From Persicaria tinctoria (Eukaryota; Streptophyta; Magnoliopsida; Caryophyllales; Polygonaceae), in the NCBI GenBank assembly GCA_037127255.1, contig JBANSL010000013.1:5024188-5088187 (forward strand): a stretch of DNA of 64,000 bases, read 5' to 3'. The translations under genes were made by a program, and so were the position numbers. Below are positions 24,549 to 35,608 of the stretch, piece after piece (the first letter of the stretch is position 1; every line of letters begins with the position of its first letter). The notes beneath the pieces were generated by a model. It was not told where the DNA came from and made no database searches. It worked only from the letters and a program-made list of their open reading frames with translations.

Positions 24549-26071
24549 ATATTGTACATCACATGTTCTTTTGGCTTCTCATTAGCCCCTTTAGGGTTTG
24601 TGCTTCCCTTTTCCTAGGGTTTTCCTTTGATTACAGTGTCTATGAACATTTTTTCATAGTGATGACAGTGTCTATAAAGCTATTTTTATTTTTGTTACAT
24701 CGTCTATAGGGTTTTCCTTTTGATTACAGTGTCTATGGCTTTGTTTTTATAGTGGTGACAGTGGCTATGACACTGTTTTTATTTTGATTACAGTGTCTAC
24801 GACCCTCTTACCCATTCATATATTAGAGGAGAATTGTCACAACATTTATTTTGGCTTCTCATTAGGCCCTATAGGGGTTGTGCTTCCCTTATCATATGAT
24901 TTATTTTTTATTACAGTGTCTATGATCATGTTTTTATAGTGGTGACAGTATCTATAACTTTATTCTTATTATGGGGACTAAAGTAGTTACATTTTTAATT
25001 TTTTTTAATTGTGGTGACAGTACTTTAAAAAAATCTAGAAAACTATAAATTAGAAATTAGAGAAGAACTGTCATCACATGTATTTTGATTTCTCATTAGC
25101 CCCTATAGGGTTTGTGCTTCCCTTTTCCTATGATTTTCTTTTGATTACAGTGTCTATGAACCTTTTTTCATAGTGGAGACAATGTCTATAAAGCTGTTTT
25201 TATTTTGGTTACAGCATCTATAGGGTTTTCCTTTTGATTACATTGTCTATGAGTTTGTTTTTATAGTGGTGACAGTGGCTATGACACTGTTTTTATTTTG
25301 ATTACAGTGTCTATGACCCTCTTACCCATTCATGTATTAGAGAAGAATTGTCATCACATTTATTTTGGCTTCTCATTAGACATTAGTCCCTATAGGGCTT
25401 GTTCTTCCTTTATGGTATGATTTCCCTTTGATTACAGTGTCTATGACCATGTTTTTATAGTGGTGACAGTATCTATGACTTTATTTTTTATAGTGGTTAC
25501 AATAGTAGTTACATTTTTATTTTTATTTTATTGTGGTGACACTAATTTTAAAAAATCTAAAAAACTAGAAATTAGAAATTAGAGAACAACTGTCACCACG
25601 TGTATTTTGGCTTCTCATTAGCCTCTATAGGGTGTGTGCTTCATTTTTCCTAGGATTTTCTTTTGATTACAGTGTCTATAAACCTTTTTTCATAGTGGAG
25701 ATAATGTCTATAAAGTTGTTTTTATTTTTGTTACATCGTCTATAGGGTTTTCCTTTTGATTACAATGTATTTGACCGTGTTTTTATAGTGGTTACAGTTT
25801 CTATGATCCTATTTTTATTTTGCTTACAACATATGTATTTTGCTTACAACATACCATTCATATGTTATAGGAGAACTTCACCACATGTATTTTGGTTTCT
25901 CATTAGCCCCTATAAGGTTTATACGTCCCTCGTCATAGGGTTTTCCTTTGGTTACAATGTCTATGATCCTATTTTTATTTTGCTTACAACGTTTATGACC
26001 CTCTTACTCATTCATATATTATAGAAGAACCGTCACCATATTTATTTTGGCTTCTCATTAGCCCTTATAGG

Positions 26072-26522
26072 TAGACCTGTCAAAACACAACCCGACCCGG
26101 TGACCCGACCCGACCGACCGAAATTTTTTGGGTCAAGACCCGGAAATTTTTTTCGACCCGAACCCGAAAACCCGGAAATTTTCCGGGTAATCTGGGTTTC
26201 GACCCGGTGACCCGATTGACCCGGTAATTTTGACCCGATTTATCCGATTGACCCGGTGACCCGGTTGATTTATAATTAAATATAATTAAATTTTTTTATA
26301 TTTAATTAAAATTTATCGCAAAATTATCAAATTATGATTTTTTTAATTTAAAAAAAAAAATTGACAAACCCGAAATCGACCCGAACCCGCCCAAAACCCG
26401 GTCAAACCCGGGTTCTAGTCAACCCGAAAAACCCGGAACCCGTTTTACCCGGGACCCGTTTTACCCGAGACCCGGAGTGATCCGACCCGAACCCGACCGG
26501 AATGACCCGTTTGACAGGTCTA
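26072..26522. mobile_element. hAT MITE with ACCCG subterminal repeats (copy 1)
   Basis: Termini TAGACCTGTCAAA and TTTGACAGGTCTA are exact inverted repeats. The 8-bp duplication CTTATAGG flanks them (26064-26071, 26523-26530). The interior is packed with ACCCG/CGGGT motifs pointing in opposite directions from the two ends. It is non-coding. A relative is at 50658. Confidence 0.92.
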
Positions 26523-27090
26523 CTTATAGGGGTTGTGCTTCCCTTAATTATCAAATGATTTCCCTTTGATTACAGTGTCTATGACCATGTCTTTATAGTG
26601 GTGACAGTATCTATGACTTTATTTTTTATAGTGGTTACAACAGTAGTTACATTTTTAATTTTTTTTTTATTGTGGTGACACTTCTTTAAAAAAATCTAGA
26701 AAACTAGAAATTAGAAATTAGAGAAAAACTGTCATCACATGTATTTTGACATCTCATTAGCCTTCCCTTGTCCTATGGTTTTACTTTGGTTACAGTGCAT
26801 ATGATCCTATTTTTATAGTGGTGACAGTGTCGGTGACCCTATCTTCATAGTGGTGACAGTGTCTATAACCCTATTTTTATTTTGGTGACCACGTATATGA
26901 CCATTTTACCTAGTAACACGGTTGGTGACACGTGGTAACAACCACAAATAGTTTTATTATATAAAATAGTTTTATTTGGTGACACGTGGTAACAACCACA
27001 AATAATTTTACTAAAGAAAAATCACTTACAAAATTCGAATGTACAACATAAGTACATTTAAAATGACTTATTCCATAAGTACATTTAAAA

Positions 27091-27189
27091 TCACCACAGT
27101 GACTCCTGAGCCACAGTCTTCCCTTTTGCCTTGGCAATCTCCTTGAGCAAATCAGATTCTACAATCCTGTTGTCTGCATAGAAGGTCCC
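27091..27189 (-). pseudogene. Aldo-keto reductase fragment
   Basis: Thirty-two minus-strand codons end in TGA and contain LLKEIAKAKGKTVAQ. This is characteristic of the C-terminal half of plant NADPH-dependent aldo-keto reductases of the codeinone/chalcone reductase type. The usual VxLRW continuation is altered and then stops. It is a captured or decayed exon scrap. Confidence 0.6.
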
Positions 27190-27762
27190 AATCATAAGTT
27201 TAGCTAATTAGAGAATGTATTTCAAGGAAGTCCAATTTCCATCTCCAACAATTTAAAGCGCACCCTCAAATGATTCAAATATGCTATGAAAACTTCACAA
27301 AGCCACGAAAATTTGAATTCACCCAAATTAACAATCTTCAACACAATTGCAGAAATTTATAAGGCAATTGAAATCTCGCGAAAAGGACGACAGCACCACC
27401 GCGGTGGAGGCAGGGCCGTCCAATCAATTTTGGAGGCCCGGTTCATAATTTCATTAATTATAAATTTTATATGTAATTTTTTTTGAAAAAAAATTATATC
27501 TTAAGGAGGAGTATGTTAAAAAAAAATTTATTTATGTTGATATTTAGGGAAAACTAGTACAATTCCCGCACTACGTCATGATTATTTAAAACTAAAATCA
27601 AAAATAAAATAACAAATTAATATTATAAAGTATAAATAAAATTTAATATAAAAACATAAAAATCTATAACATACTTATAAATATTCAAGAATTTTTTTTT
27701 TTAAATCTCATTTAAAGCATCATACATAAATATACGGAGTAGTTATTTAGTAGAAGTAGTAG

Positions 27763-28461
27763 CACGGCCGTGCCGATCTTTTTGGGGGCCCTGTGCTAAA
27801 ATTTTGGTTCTATTTATATTATTTGTAAATTTAAATTTTATTTAATTATTCTAGATGTACATTTACCCAAAATAAATGTAATTATTCTAGATAAAATATT
27901 TTAAATTATAACGATACAAATTATTTTGAAATTAAAAAAATGATTAAGATTCACTCACAAAATATATATTACTACGGTATAATGCATTTATCAACTTCAC
28001 CTTTGTTTTTTTTCAATTAAAAAGGTAGAATTAAAGTGATAACTTACTATCTTTTTTAATTTCTTATAAAACTTTTATAAATTATTCTTTCAAAACTCAT
28101 ATAGCATTATAATTTAACAATTATATATTTAATGATTATTTTTTAAAATTTCTCCAAAAGGGTTTAAAATCAGGTTAGTGTTGTTAGTGGGAAAAAACGT
28201 GTAATCAGTAATTGATCTCCCCCCTTCATTTAGAACACTGAAAAAAAATTGAAAAAAATGATGGTGGCGAGATTCGAAATCAGGTGAGCGGCATAAACCC
28301 AAAAACACAAAAGCACCTTTTACCATTGAGCCAAGCTCAACAATTGCTGTATATTGAAAGTTATTTATTATTACCAGTCATAACTCATAATAATATTGGG
28401 CCCCAAAAAATTTGGGGGCCTGTTCGAGTGAACCAGTTGAAGCCCCTTGGGCACGGGCCTG
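27763..28461. mobile_element. CACGG-type hAT element nested in 27411 element
   Basis: Ends CACGGCCGTGCC and GGGCACGGGCCTG are related to those at 12863-13780. The 8-bp duplication AGTAGTAG flanks it (27755-27762, 28462-28469); note that the right side continues as a microsatellite, so the duplication is slightly less certain. It is non-coding with a tRNA-like module at 28264-28341. Confidence 0.82.
28264..28341 (-). ncRNA. tRNA-like module inside hAT element
   Basis: On the minus strand box-A-like TGGCTCAATGGTAAAAGG and box-B-like ATTTCGAATCTC are about 45 bases apart. Degenerate relative to a real tRNA. Confidence 0.4.
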
Positions 28462-28474
28462 AGTAGTAGTAGTA

Positions 28475-28514
<40 letters not shown>

Positions 28515-28530
28515 TAATAATAATAATAAT
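28462..28530. repeat. (AGT)n(AAT)n microsatellite
   Basis: About 69 bp of AGT then AAT triplets with one AAC interruption, directly abutting the nested hAT element. Confidence 0.95.
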
Positions 28531-29045
28531 GTCATTGTGAGTAGATAGATATTGATTACAGAAAAATAATTTTAAAATAAGATTTTTTTAGAAAATCACA
28601 TATGAAATGTATATTAAAATTTTTATACAAAATGTTTTAATCAATAGTACATAATTTGTCAATATTTTTCTTTATAAAATTTATACAATATTAAAAATAA
28701 TTTATATACTGCACATTTAAATTTGTATCATTTATTTTTATACACAATTCCCTAGTAGTTTTCTTTGTACTCCGTATATTCTAATTCCCTATAACTTTTT
28801 TTCATTATAATATTATAAAACTCCTTATAACATGTTATTAATTAAAAATAGTCCCAAGTTAATAAAACTAAAATTGTTCCTTAATAGAATAATTATAAAC
28901 TAAAACCAAAAATATACCTGTGTTGGATTAATAATTTAACACACTCTGACTTGATGAAAGACTTGATGAAAGTTAGTGAGGCCTCGTAATTAAATTACAG
29001 AAGTATAAATTGAGCAATTAAATCCAGTTGTATAAAATATAAATG

Positions 29046-29452
29046 GGAGGCAAATCTATTGGCCATCAGACTCCTTTGGTCGCTGAAACTCTGGCTCTTC
29101 GGGATGGAGTCCTCAAAGCTATCGACCTGCAGATTAGCAAACTAATCATTGAAGGGGATTCTTTGATTATAATAAATCATCTCAAACGGAAGCACAACTG
29201 TCCTTGGGAGATTGATCTTATCATGTCTGACATCGAGAAACTTTTACTTAGGGTGGAAGAGGTTAGATATTCCCATATTCTCCGTAATGGTAATAGTGTG
29301 GCAGATAAGGTTGCACACCTTGGTCGCCGTACCAGTTCCCCTGACAGGTTTAATGATTCAGGTCTTATAGACCTCATCCGTAAGGATGCCTTCGGATAGC
29401 GCTTTCGCGCACCCGAATTCTTACCTAATAAAAAAAAAATAATAAAAAAAAA
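29046..29452 (+). mobile_element. 5'-truncated LINE with RNase H-like domain
   Basis: The frame 29043-29399 (118 codons) encodes an RNase H-like (RVT_3 type) C-terminus. It contains AETLALRDGVLKA, LIIEGDSLIIINHL and HILRNGNSVADKVAHL. The frame is followed by a short 3' UTR and an A-rich tail with CCTAATAAAAAAAAA. ATAAATG occurs on both sides (29039-29045, 29453-29459), a plausible target duplication. The tail resembles that of the LINE at 54190. It is truncated and inactive, inserted into a hAT element. Confidence 0.7.
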
Positions 29453-29516
29453 ATAAATGAAGAGAGAGGGCGCCTCAACTGATGGAAAAAAAAGAAGCAT
29501 AAAAAATAAAGAAGCA

Positions 29517-29588
29517 GGGGGAATCGAACCCTAATTTCATGAAACAGGCGCGCCCGCTTGCAGTAGTTTATAACCACCAAGCCAATAC
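29517..29588 (-). ncRNA. tRNA-like module inside hAT element
   Basis: On the minus strand box-A-like TTGGCTTGGTGGTTA and perfect box-B-like GGGTTCGATTCCC are about 42 bases apart. Confidence 0.5.
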
Positions 29589-29889
29589 GGTATTATGCTA
29601 TTTTATAAAATGTTTTATTATATATACCAAAATTAGTAAAATGAGGCCCCGTAAAATTGGAGGCCCTGTGCCGTCGCCCACCTCGCACTTGCCCAGAGTC
29701 GGGTCTGGGTGGAGGACGGCACGGGAGTCGCCGCAGTTGGAGACAATAATTTTTGTCCGGCGTAACGTCGTAACGATTGCCACAACCGTCGTAGATCCGA
29801 CCAGATCCGTGGTGAGGAGTTTTGTATTTACAGATCCATGTCTGCGTCTCTTCCTCACCAATCTTTCCCTATTCTCTGTCCTTCCATGA

Positions 29890-32800
29890 GAACCGGTATG
29901 TAAAGGCTCGGATTTTTAAATAATAAATTTTAATAAATAATAAAATAAAAGAGATTTGGGTCAAAAAAAAAAAATATTCGGATATTTGAAAATCATCATC
30001 TTCGCCTTAAAAAAAAATCGTATTTTAAAATCTTTCCGGCATCGTTTTAGAATTCTGATTTTAACGGAATTTGATTCCGCTTTCGAGTTGCGAGTCTGGA
30101 TGGATTAATTTAATTCCGATATTGATTTACAAATCAAATTTGTTCGAGTCGGGATAAGGTCGAGAGAAAGCGCGGATTTTAAGGTTTAATTTCAGGTATT
30201 TTGAATTTTGGGTCTTGGGACCATTCTACGCTTTGTCTCTTCCTCCATCTGATTGCCAGCTATTTTGCCCCTTCCCTTTGTCGAGTAGCAGCATCTCTGA
30301 AGTGGAACAGAACCCACGCCAAATCCCCCCCCCCCCATCCCAATTTCAATTCCCCCTACTCTCTTATCTTAGTTTGGATTGCTGTTCATTTTGACCAAAC
30401 ACATACACAACCCCTATTTCCCAAATTGTGGCCAAAAAGCCAAACAAAACCCTTCCTTTTTTACCCTTGCCGCCACCACTGAGCACCAGACCCTCTCACC
30501 GCTTCGCCTCCAGACCGCCAGCATCACCACCGTCCTCAGTTCCGGCCACCAGGCGCCACCAAGCTCCCTCTGTTTTTCGAAGAAGCCCACCGAGCACCCA
30601 CGGTAGCTCCTCCTTCTTCTTCCGACACCCAGCAGCCACCTCTTCCATCACTTTTCCCTCGACATCCACGCAGAAGCGGCAGCCCCAGAAGTCCCCGACG
30701 AGCTCAGCCGCCGCCTCTCTTTTGCCTCTTCTCTGTTTTCCGATCTCGAGCGGTAAGAGCCTCCTCGCTCCTTTCCCTTCCTTTCACCTCCAATCAGCGT
30801 AAAGGTGAAGCTTTAATCCTTTTCACTCCCCCTAGGACACCTCCGACGCAGCTCCCAACTCCGGCGAGGCCGGACGAGCTCCAATCGAGCCTCGGCGAGT
30901 TTTCCGGCGAACCTTCGAAACCTTGGTGAGCTTCGACCCTCTCTTCTTCTTTCTCGTGTGTCTTTTCCGATTCCTTGGATATCCGTAGTGGTTAGTGAAG
31001 GACGAGAGGGGTTGTGGGTAAGAGCTAGAGTTTCCGGTGAGCTCGAGTTTCCGGCGAGTTGTGGGTGTGAGCGGAGCGAGCGGGACTAGGATAGAGAGGA
31101 GCGAGCGAGAGCGGGTGAGGCGGGAGTCGAAGAAGCCAAAGGGCGTGTGTGCGAGAGCGAGAACCGAGAGGCTGAGGGTAGGCCTGATACATGAGCCGAG
31201 TAGCTCGGGATCGACTCGGGCTCGGCTCGGTAAAAACTCGACTCGGGATCGCTCGAATAGATATACGAGCCGAGTTCGAGCCTATTCCCGAGCTCGAGCT
31301 CGAGTAGCTCGCGAGCTCGAAGACCCCAAATACCCTAGGTATAAAACCTAATTCCCCTAAACCTAACCCAGCCGCTCCCATAACACTCCCACCCCTAATC
31401 TCTCTTTCTCTCTCAAATCTCAGCGTCCGTTGCTCGTTGTGGCTCCCCGCCATCACTCATCGTCGGATTCGTCGCCCCTCGTCTCATCCTCGGATCTGGA
31501 ATGCCCGCCGTCACCCATCGGCTGCCCGTCGTCACCCGTCGTCGCCCTTGTTCGCTTCTGGAGATCCATATCTAGGTCGCCCACCGTCACCCGCTTCCTC
31601 TCTCGTCCTCAGATCCAGATCAGGTCGCCTCCTCTCGTCGGCTCACCCTCGCACCCGTCGCCCGCTTCCTCTCCTGTCCTCAGATCCAGATCGATCCAGG
31701 TCGCCTCCGTCGCCCGCTTTCTTTCTCGGAGCCCCCACCGTCGTCTGCTTTCTCTCTCGTCCTCAGATCCAAATCCAGGTTGCCTCCTCTCGGATCTAGG
31801 TCTTGCCGGTTGATTTCCGCCTTCTCGTCCTCAGATCTGACTCCCTCTTTATCTGTTTTGCTGTTGAAATTTGTTTGCTGTAATGGTGTTTCGAAGCAAT
31901 TTGTTTCCAAGCAATTTGTTTTGCTTTAATTTTGCTGTTGGAACATTAATGTTGAACTTTGAATGTTGAACTTTCTGCTGTAGTGTTGCTTGAATTTAAT
32001 CTTGCTGTTGGAAATTAAATTTATGCTGTGTTGTTGTTTAGAGTCATAACGAGCTCGTCGAGCCCGAGTTCGAGCTCGTAACGAGCCCAATCGAGCTTAT
32101 CGAGCTCGAGCTCGAGTTCGGGCTCGAGAACAAACGAGCTCAACGAGCCGAGCTCGAGCTCTACATCAAGCTCGCGAGCCGAGCTTGAGCATATAAACGA
32201 GCCGAGCTTGAGCAGCCAGTACTCGAGCTCGTAAGCTCGTATATCAGCCCTAGCCGAGGGTGGTCGGAGTGCAACCTAGGGCCGCCTGAGAGCCTTCATT
32301 TTCTCTTCCCCTTCTTCCGTTTCCGAGCCCAGATGTGCAGAGGTTGATGGAGACCCTGAACCCGGTTTCCTTCTTTCCCTTTTTCTTATTTCCTGAACCG
32401 GTTCGGTTCTTTTAAAAATCAAAATGGGTTCCTCCTTGGGCTGGATCCGAAAATGAGGAAGGACTGGGCCGGGTTGGATCTTCCCTTCCTTTCTTTCTCT
32501 TGGGTCGGGTCAGTCTTGCGGGTTGGTTTTGGTTTCATTTGGGCCGGTTGGTTTGGGGGATTTAAATGGATGTTGTTTTATACATACTCTATGTTACGTA
32601 ATAAATTTTTATAGTATTTTAATTGGTTGAGTTAATTTAATTGGGATTGATTTTCATGACCCTTATTATTATTATTGTATATTATTTCTGAGCTCATGAA
32701 AATATAAATTCTGGAATTTTATTATATTATAAAATGGTTTAAAAGAGGCATTATTTGGAATATGTATTTAATGTTGTTTTAATTTGTGAGTTTGGAAATT

Positions 32801-34238
32801 TCGAGATGTTTTATTGATGTATAGATATGGTTGTGGAAATAGAATCGTTTTGGGGATTTAATGTCATAATTTATTTATATAATGATTTTGAAAATAAACA
32901 TGCCGAGATTGTGTTAATAATATAATTTTGGGATTTTGTTAGAGATTTAAATGATAAATGTCGGGATTTGGCCAAGTATGATTTGAGAAATTATTTTGAA
33001 TATGAGTTGACTTAATTTGGGATTTAAGAGTTTGGAAAACATTGTTGGTAAGATTTATCGATAGGTTTGATTAGAAATGAAATGATTTTGGTTGATGTTG
33101 ATCATATCGGAAAGGTTTTGGAAAACGGTTTCACTATCGGTTGGTTTTGATTGTGTTGAGAACTTGGGTTCGTGCGTATGAATGTTGGTCCGGTGACTTA
33201 TGGAAATGGCTTGATAATAGGTGTGTATTGCTTTTGGATTGCTTTGGACTTGCATTTGGGCCCTTGCTTGTATTATCCTGCTGTTCTGCATCTCCAGGTA
33301 AGTCTCTTCGGAGCTTACTCAGATTGAATAGAGCTATTCCCTGCTTTAGGTGCATGATATACTAGGTGTTTGCATTCATGATCAGCATGCCATGTAGTAC
33401 CATGCTAGGTTGCATCGATCGTTGAGCATTCTATTTCTCTATGTGTATGTAAACAGAACGGCCGTTATCTGTGAAGTAACTAGAGTCATTGCTAGGGTTA
33501 TAGGACGACCTAGTCTCATCGGGTCCCGTCCTGAGTTAATCGAGTCATGAACTTCCTTATATTATGAGATGTCTGCGGGCTTTATTGTGGATACGGGTTG
33601 GGCATGTGTGCCACCCGATGATAATGGAATGCATTCACGAGCTGGCCAGTCTCCGCCCTATCGGAAGGGGGTGGAGGTAGGAGAGGGATATACCACTTGG
33701 TATTCTGTGCTAAGGCCTTATTATTATTATGCACTTGATCTTAGGAGCATGTTAGTGTGTTAATATCCCGCAATGCACCTAGAAGCATCTTTATTAGGTA
33801 TAGCGTATATGTGTGCTTAGGGTTGGGATGCAGAGCTAAAGTGGGCATCGATCTGATCCCGCCCCATATCAATTTTTTTAGGTATCCGTTATGCTTACTA
33901 CTATTGATGCTGATTTGAGTTCATGACCGCTGGGTCTAACATGGCGGAAAGAGAGAGTTGAGATTCCAACTTCACCAACTTAAGTACGGCTCGAATTTGA
34001 ATGGTTGATCATATTTTGACCCGGCTCTGCCGTGGCACTTGTATCTTTACTTTGCTTCCGCTTTACTTTCGTTTGAAATGGATTCTGCGACATAGTCTTA
34101 GGACAGGTTAAGGGTACCCAACGGCCCTTTGAGGTTTTTAGGGTTTGAAATCCCTCTTTCTACAAATCTTAAAATGAGTTGAAACCTCGACCCGTACCTG
34201 GATTGCAAGATCCGAACAAGGAGTTTCATCCCTTGATA
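29890..34238 (+). mobile_element. Possible long LTR (Gypsy-like), interrupted by Ac-like hAT
   Basis: From TGAGAACCGGTATG at about 29885 to the start of the duplicated NLR flank at 34239 there is no gene. The sequence style resembles long Gypsy LTRs: a TAAA-rich start, pyrimidine-rich middle and GC-moderate tail. I could not find a matching second LTR, a primer-binding site or a target duplication. Several 60-140 codon frames at 30201-31456 and 33141-33763 look fortuitous. Treat as unclassified repeat DNA. Confidence 0.28.
31179..32252. mobile_element. Ac-like hAT element with GAGCTCG subterminal repeats
   Basis: Ends TAGGCCTGATACA and TATATCAGCCCTA are inverted repeats of the TAGGG class. 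The 8-bp flanks GCTGAGGG (31171-31178) and GCCGAGGG (32253-32260) differ at one base. Both subterminal regions are dense in GAGCTCG / CGAGCTC motifs. The interior (about 31360-32030) resembles a captured CT-rich 5' UTR and exon. No transposase is seen. Confidence 0.8.
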
Positions 34239-34485
34239 GATATAGATATAAAGATTTACATATAGATTAATAGTTAGTAAATGTGTTAAAAATAGAGGAA
34301 ATTTGTGCCGAAGGCACAAATTTTTGCTCTAATTGCAGGAGTATCCTAGCTTTTGTAAAATTTACAAGAGTGTCCATTTTTCTAATTTCGGATGTTTATT
34401 TTCCGATATTACCTTCTTCTCTTTTACCGTTGTTCAACCCATTTCTAGGGCAAATTTCGTTCTCAGATCTAGGCAGCTCGTAGCC

Positions 34486-34755
34486 ATGGCGGAGATCTCA
34501 AATCTGGTATGCCGATCTCCCTCTCAAATTTCGTTCTCCGAGCCTGATTCTTGCTCCGTCCTCTCTCAACTCGCCTCCGCCCTCTCTCACTGCCACCGCC
34601 TCAAGATCTGCGACTTCGGATCCGCCGAGTGGTTCCTCGGAAGCGGCGGCGAGAGGATACCGTTGTCTGGCCAAGGATCTGATGAGGAAGCGGAGGCCAA
34701 GGATCTGATGAGGAAGATGCTCATCAGAGTTCCGCCCTCTCTCTCTTTCTCTTGA
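34486..34755 (+). pseudogene. PEP-carboxylase-kinase-like fragment, chimeric ORF in MULE
   Basis: A clean 89-codon frame from ATG to TGA. Three blocks match successive parts of plant PEP carboxylase kinases / CDPK-type kinases: SEPDSCSVLSQLASALSHCHR, then LKICDFGSAEWF (the DFG metal-binding loop), then EAEAKDLMRKMLIRV. The catalytic HRD loop that should lie between blocks one and two, and the whole APE-to-αG region between two and three, are missing. It therefore cannot be a kinase. The GC-rich composition contrasts with the AT-rich surroundings, as expected for captured coding DNA. It lies about 190 bp from the MULE terminus, where read-through transcription is plausible. Confidence 0.6.
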
Positions 34756-35364
34756 TCTCGAACCGGCCTCTCCATCGCTGCTCCTTGTGGCTTCTGTCGG
34801 TTGCGGTTTCTTCCTGTTCGACGAGGTTGCGGCCTTGGCTGCGGGTACCCAGATTCGACGAGGGAGTAGCAGGGGGATCTTCCTGTTCCGGCCTTGGTTG
34901 CGGTTTCATCCTGCTACCCAGATCCGCTGCTCCTGTTCCGGCATCGGAGGCCGCAGTTTCCGATTCCGACTCGTAGGAGAGAGGAGCTGGATCTGAAAAT
35001 CAGCAGAGAGGCGCTTGAATCAGCAGCTACTTTGAATTGATTCATTCTCATCAGGAGGTAAGTGGCTTCTACAATCTCGGATTTGTGAATTTAGATCTGA
35101 ATTTAGGGATTTGTGTTGACATCTTCTCTTTGTGTGCTCGAATCTGAAGCATGATAAAAACTCACTGAATGTGCTAAGATAGAGGTCTTTGTTCCCAGCT
35201 ACCCTTCCTATCCTGAATGTGCTAAGATAGGTGTCTGCACAATTTCAAACACAGAAATTAGAAATAATCACATTGATTTATGCATTTGAAAAACAAGCCC
35301 CAAGATGATAACCTTGTAACTGCTCTGTACATTGAAGCACCCCTAGAGATTCTGCTTGAAAAGT

Positions 35365-35608
35365 TGGATCTCCTCGTAAACTTGTTTCTCCTCGAAAGGT
35401 TATTGGAGAGCAAAGTGTGTATGAGGTTGAGCTTGCAATAGGTTTGACAGAACATGATAATGAGACAGACTTTAATATTGACGAGGAGAAACCATTGGTT
35501 ACTAAACATAGAGCAAATGAACATCCAAAGAAGCTGGGGAAGCAGCTCACAATGAGGGAAATTATCACTTATGCATTTTATATTGCCCCTCTATGGTTCA
35601 TCACATAG
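35365..35608 (+). pseudogene. SLC35F-like transporter fragment captured in MULE
   Basis: About 80 codons read GSPRKLVSPRK, then an acidic linker with EKPLVTKHRAN. This is followed by KKLGKQLTMREIITYAFYIAP, which matches the region before and into the first membrane segment of plant SLC35F-type (DMT family) solute transporters. A donor-like AG|GTAAAT follows at 35609. The last codon before the junction has become TAG. It is a captured exon or exons with intron edge, not a working gene. Confidence 0.6.

Larger units (their letters stand above)
23460..26920. repeat. Complex tandem repeat array with GTGACAGTGTCTATGACC core
   Basis: About 3 kb of degenerate repeats. The short core GTGACAGTGTCTATGACC alternates with TTTTTATTTTGATTACAG and recurs dozens of times. 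A longer landmark CTTCTCATTAG recurs at about 24575, 24855, 25089, 25369, 25611 and 25896. The spacings alternate between about 280 and about 240, implying a dimeric unit of about 515-525 bp. A hAT MITE (26072-26522) interrupts it. Short frames inside are not genes. Confidence 0.8.
27411..29707. mobile_element. CAGGG-type hAT element (2.3 kb) with nested insertions
   Basis: Termini are CAGGGCCGTCC and CGGGTCTG. The 8-bp duplication GGTGGAGG flanks it (27403-27410, 29708-29715), and the insertion interrupts the PP2C fragment exactly there. It contains a second hAT (27763-28461), an AGT/AAT microsatellite, a 5'-truncated LINE (29046-29452) and a tRNA-like module (29517-29588). A CTAGTACAATTCCCGC stretch at about 27553 resembles a minus-strand Helitron 3' end. 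No transposase is seen. Confidence 0.85.
27379..29861 (-). pseudogene. PP2C protein phosphatase fragment split by hAT
   Basis: On the minus strand, 29861-29708 encodes VGSTTVVAIVTT and SNCGDSRAVL, the metal-binding GDSRAVL signature of plant group-A-like PP2C phosphatases. The reading continues into 27410-27379 as RGGAVVLF once the 2297-bp hAT element (27411-29707) and one GGTGGAGG copy are ignored. Only about 60 residues are recognisable. No start, catalytic remainder or stop is present, so it is a fragment, probably carried here by a larger element. Confidence 0.65.

Noticed and set aside
30201..31813. Several 75-143 codon frames, Pro/Ser/Arg-rich
   Set aside because: Overlapping in many frames on both strands in CT-rich DNA; no domain or splice pattern.
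29890..34238. Firm call of a Gypsy solo LTR
   Set aside because: No second LTR, target duplication or primer-binding site found; kept at low confidence.
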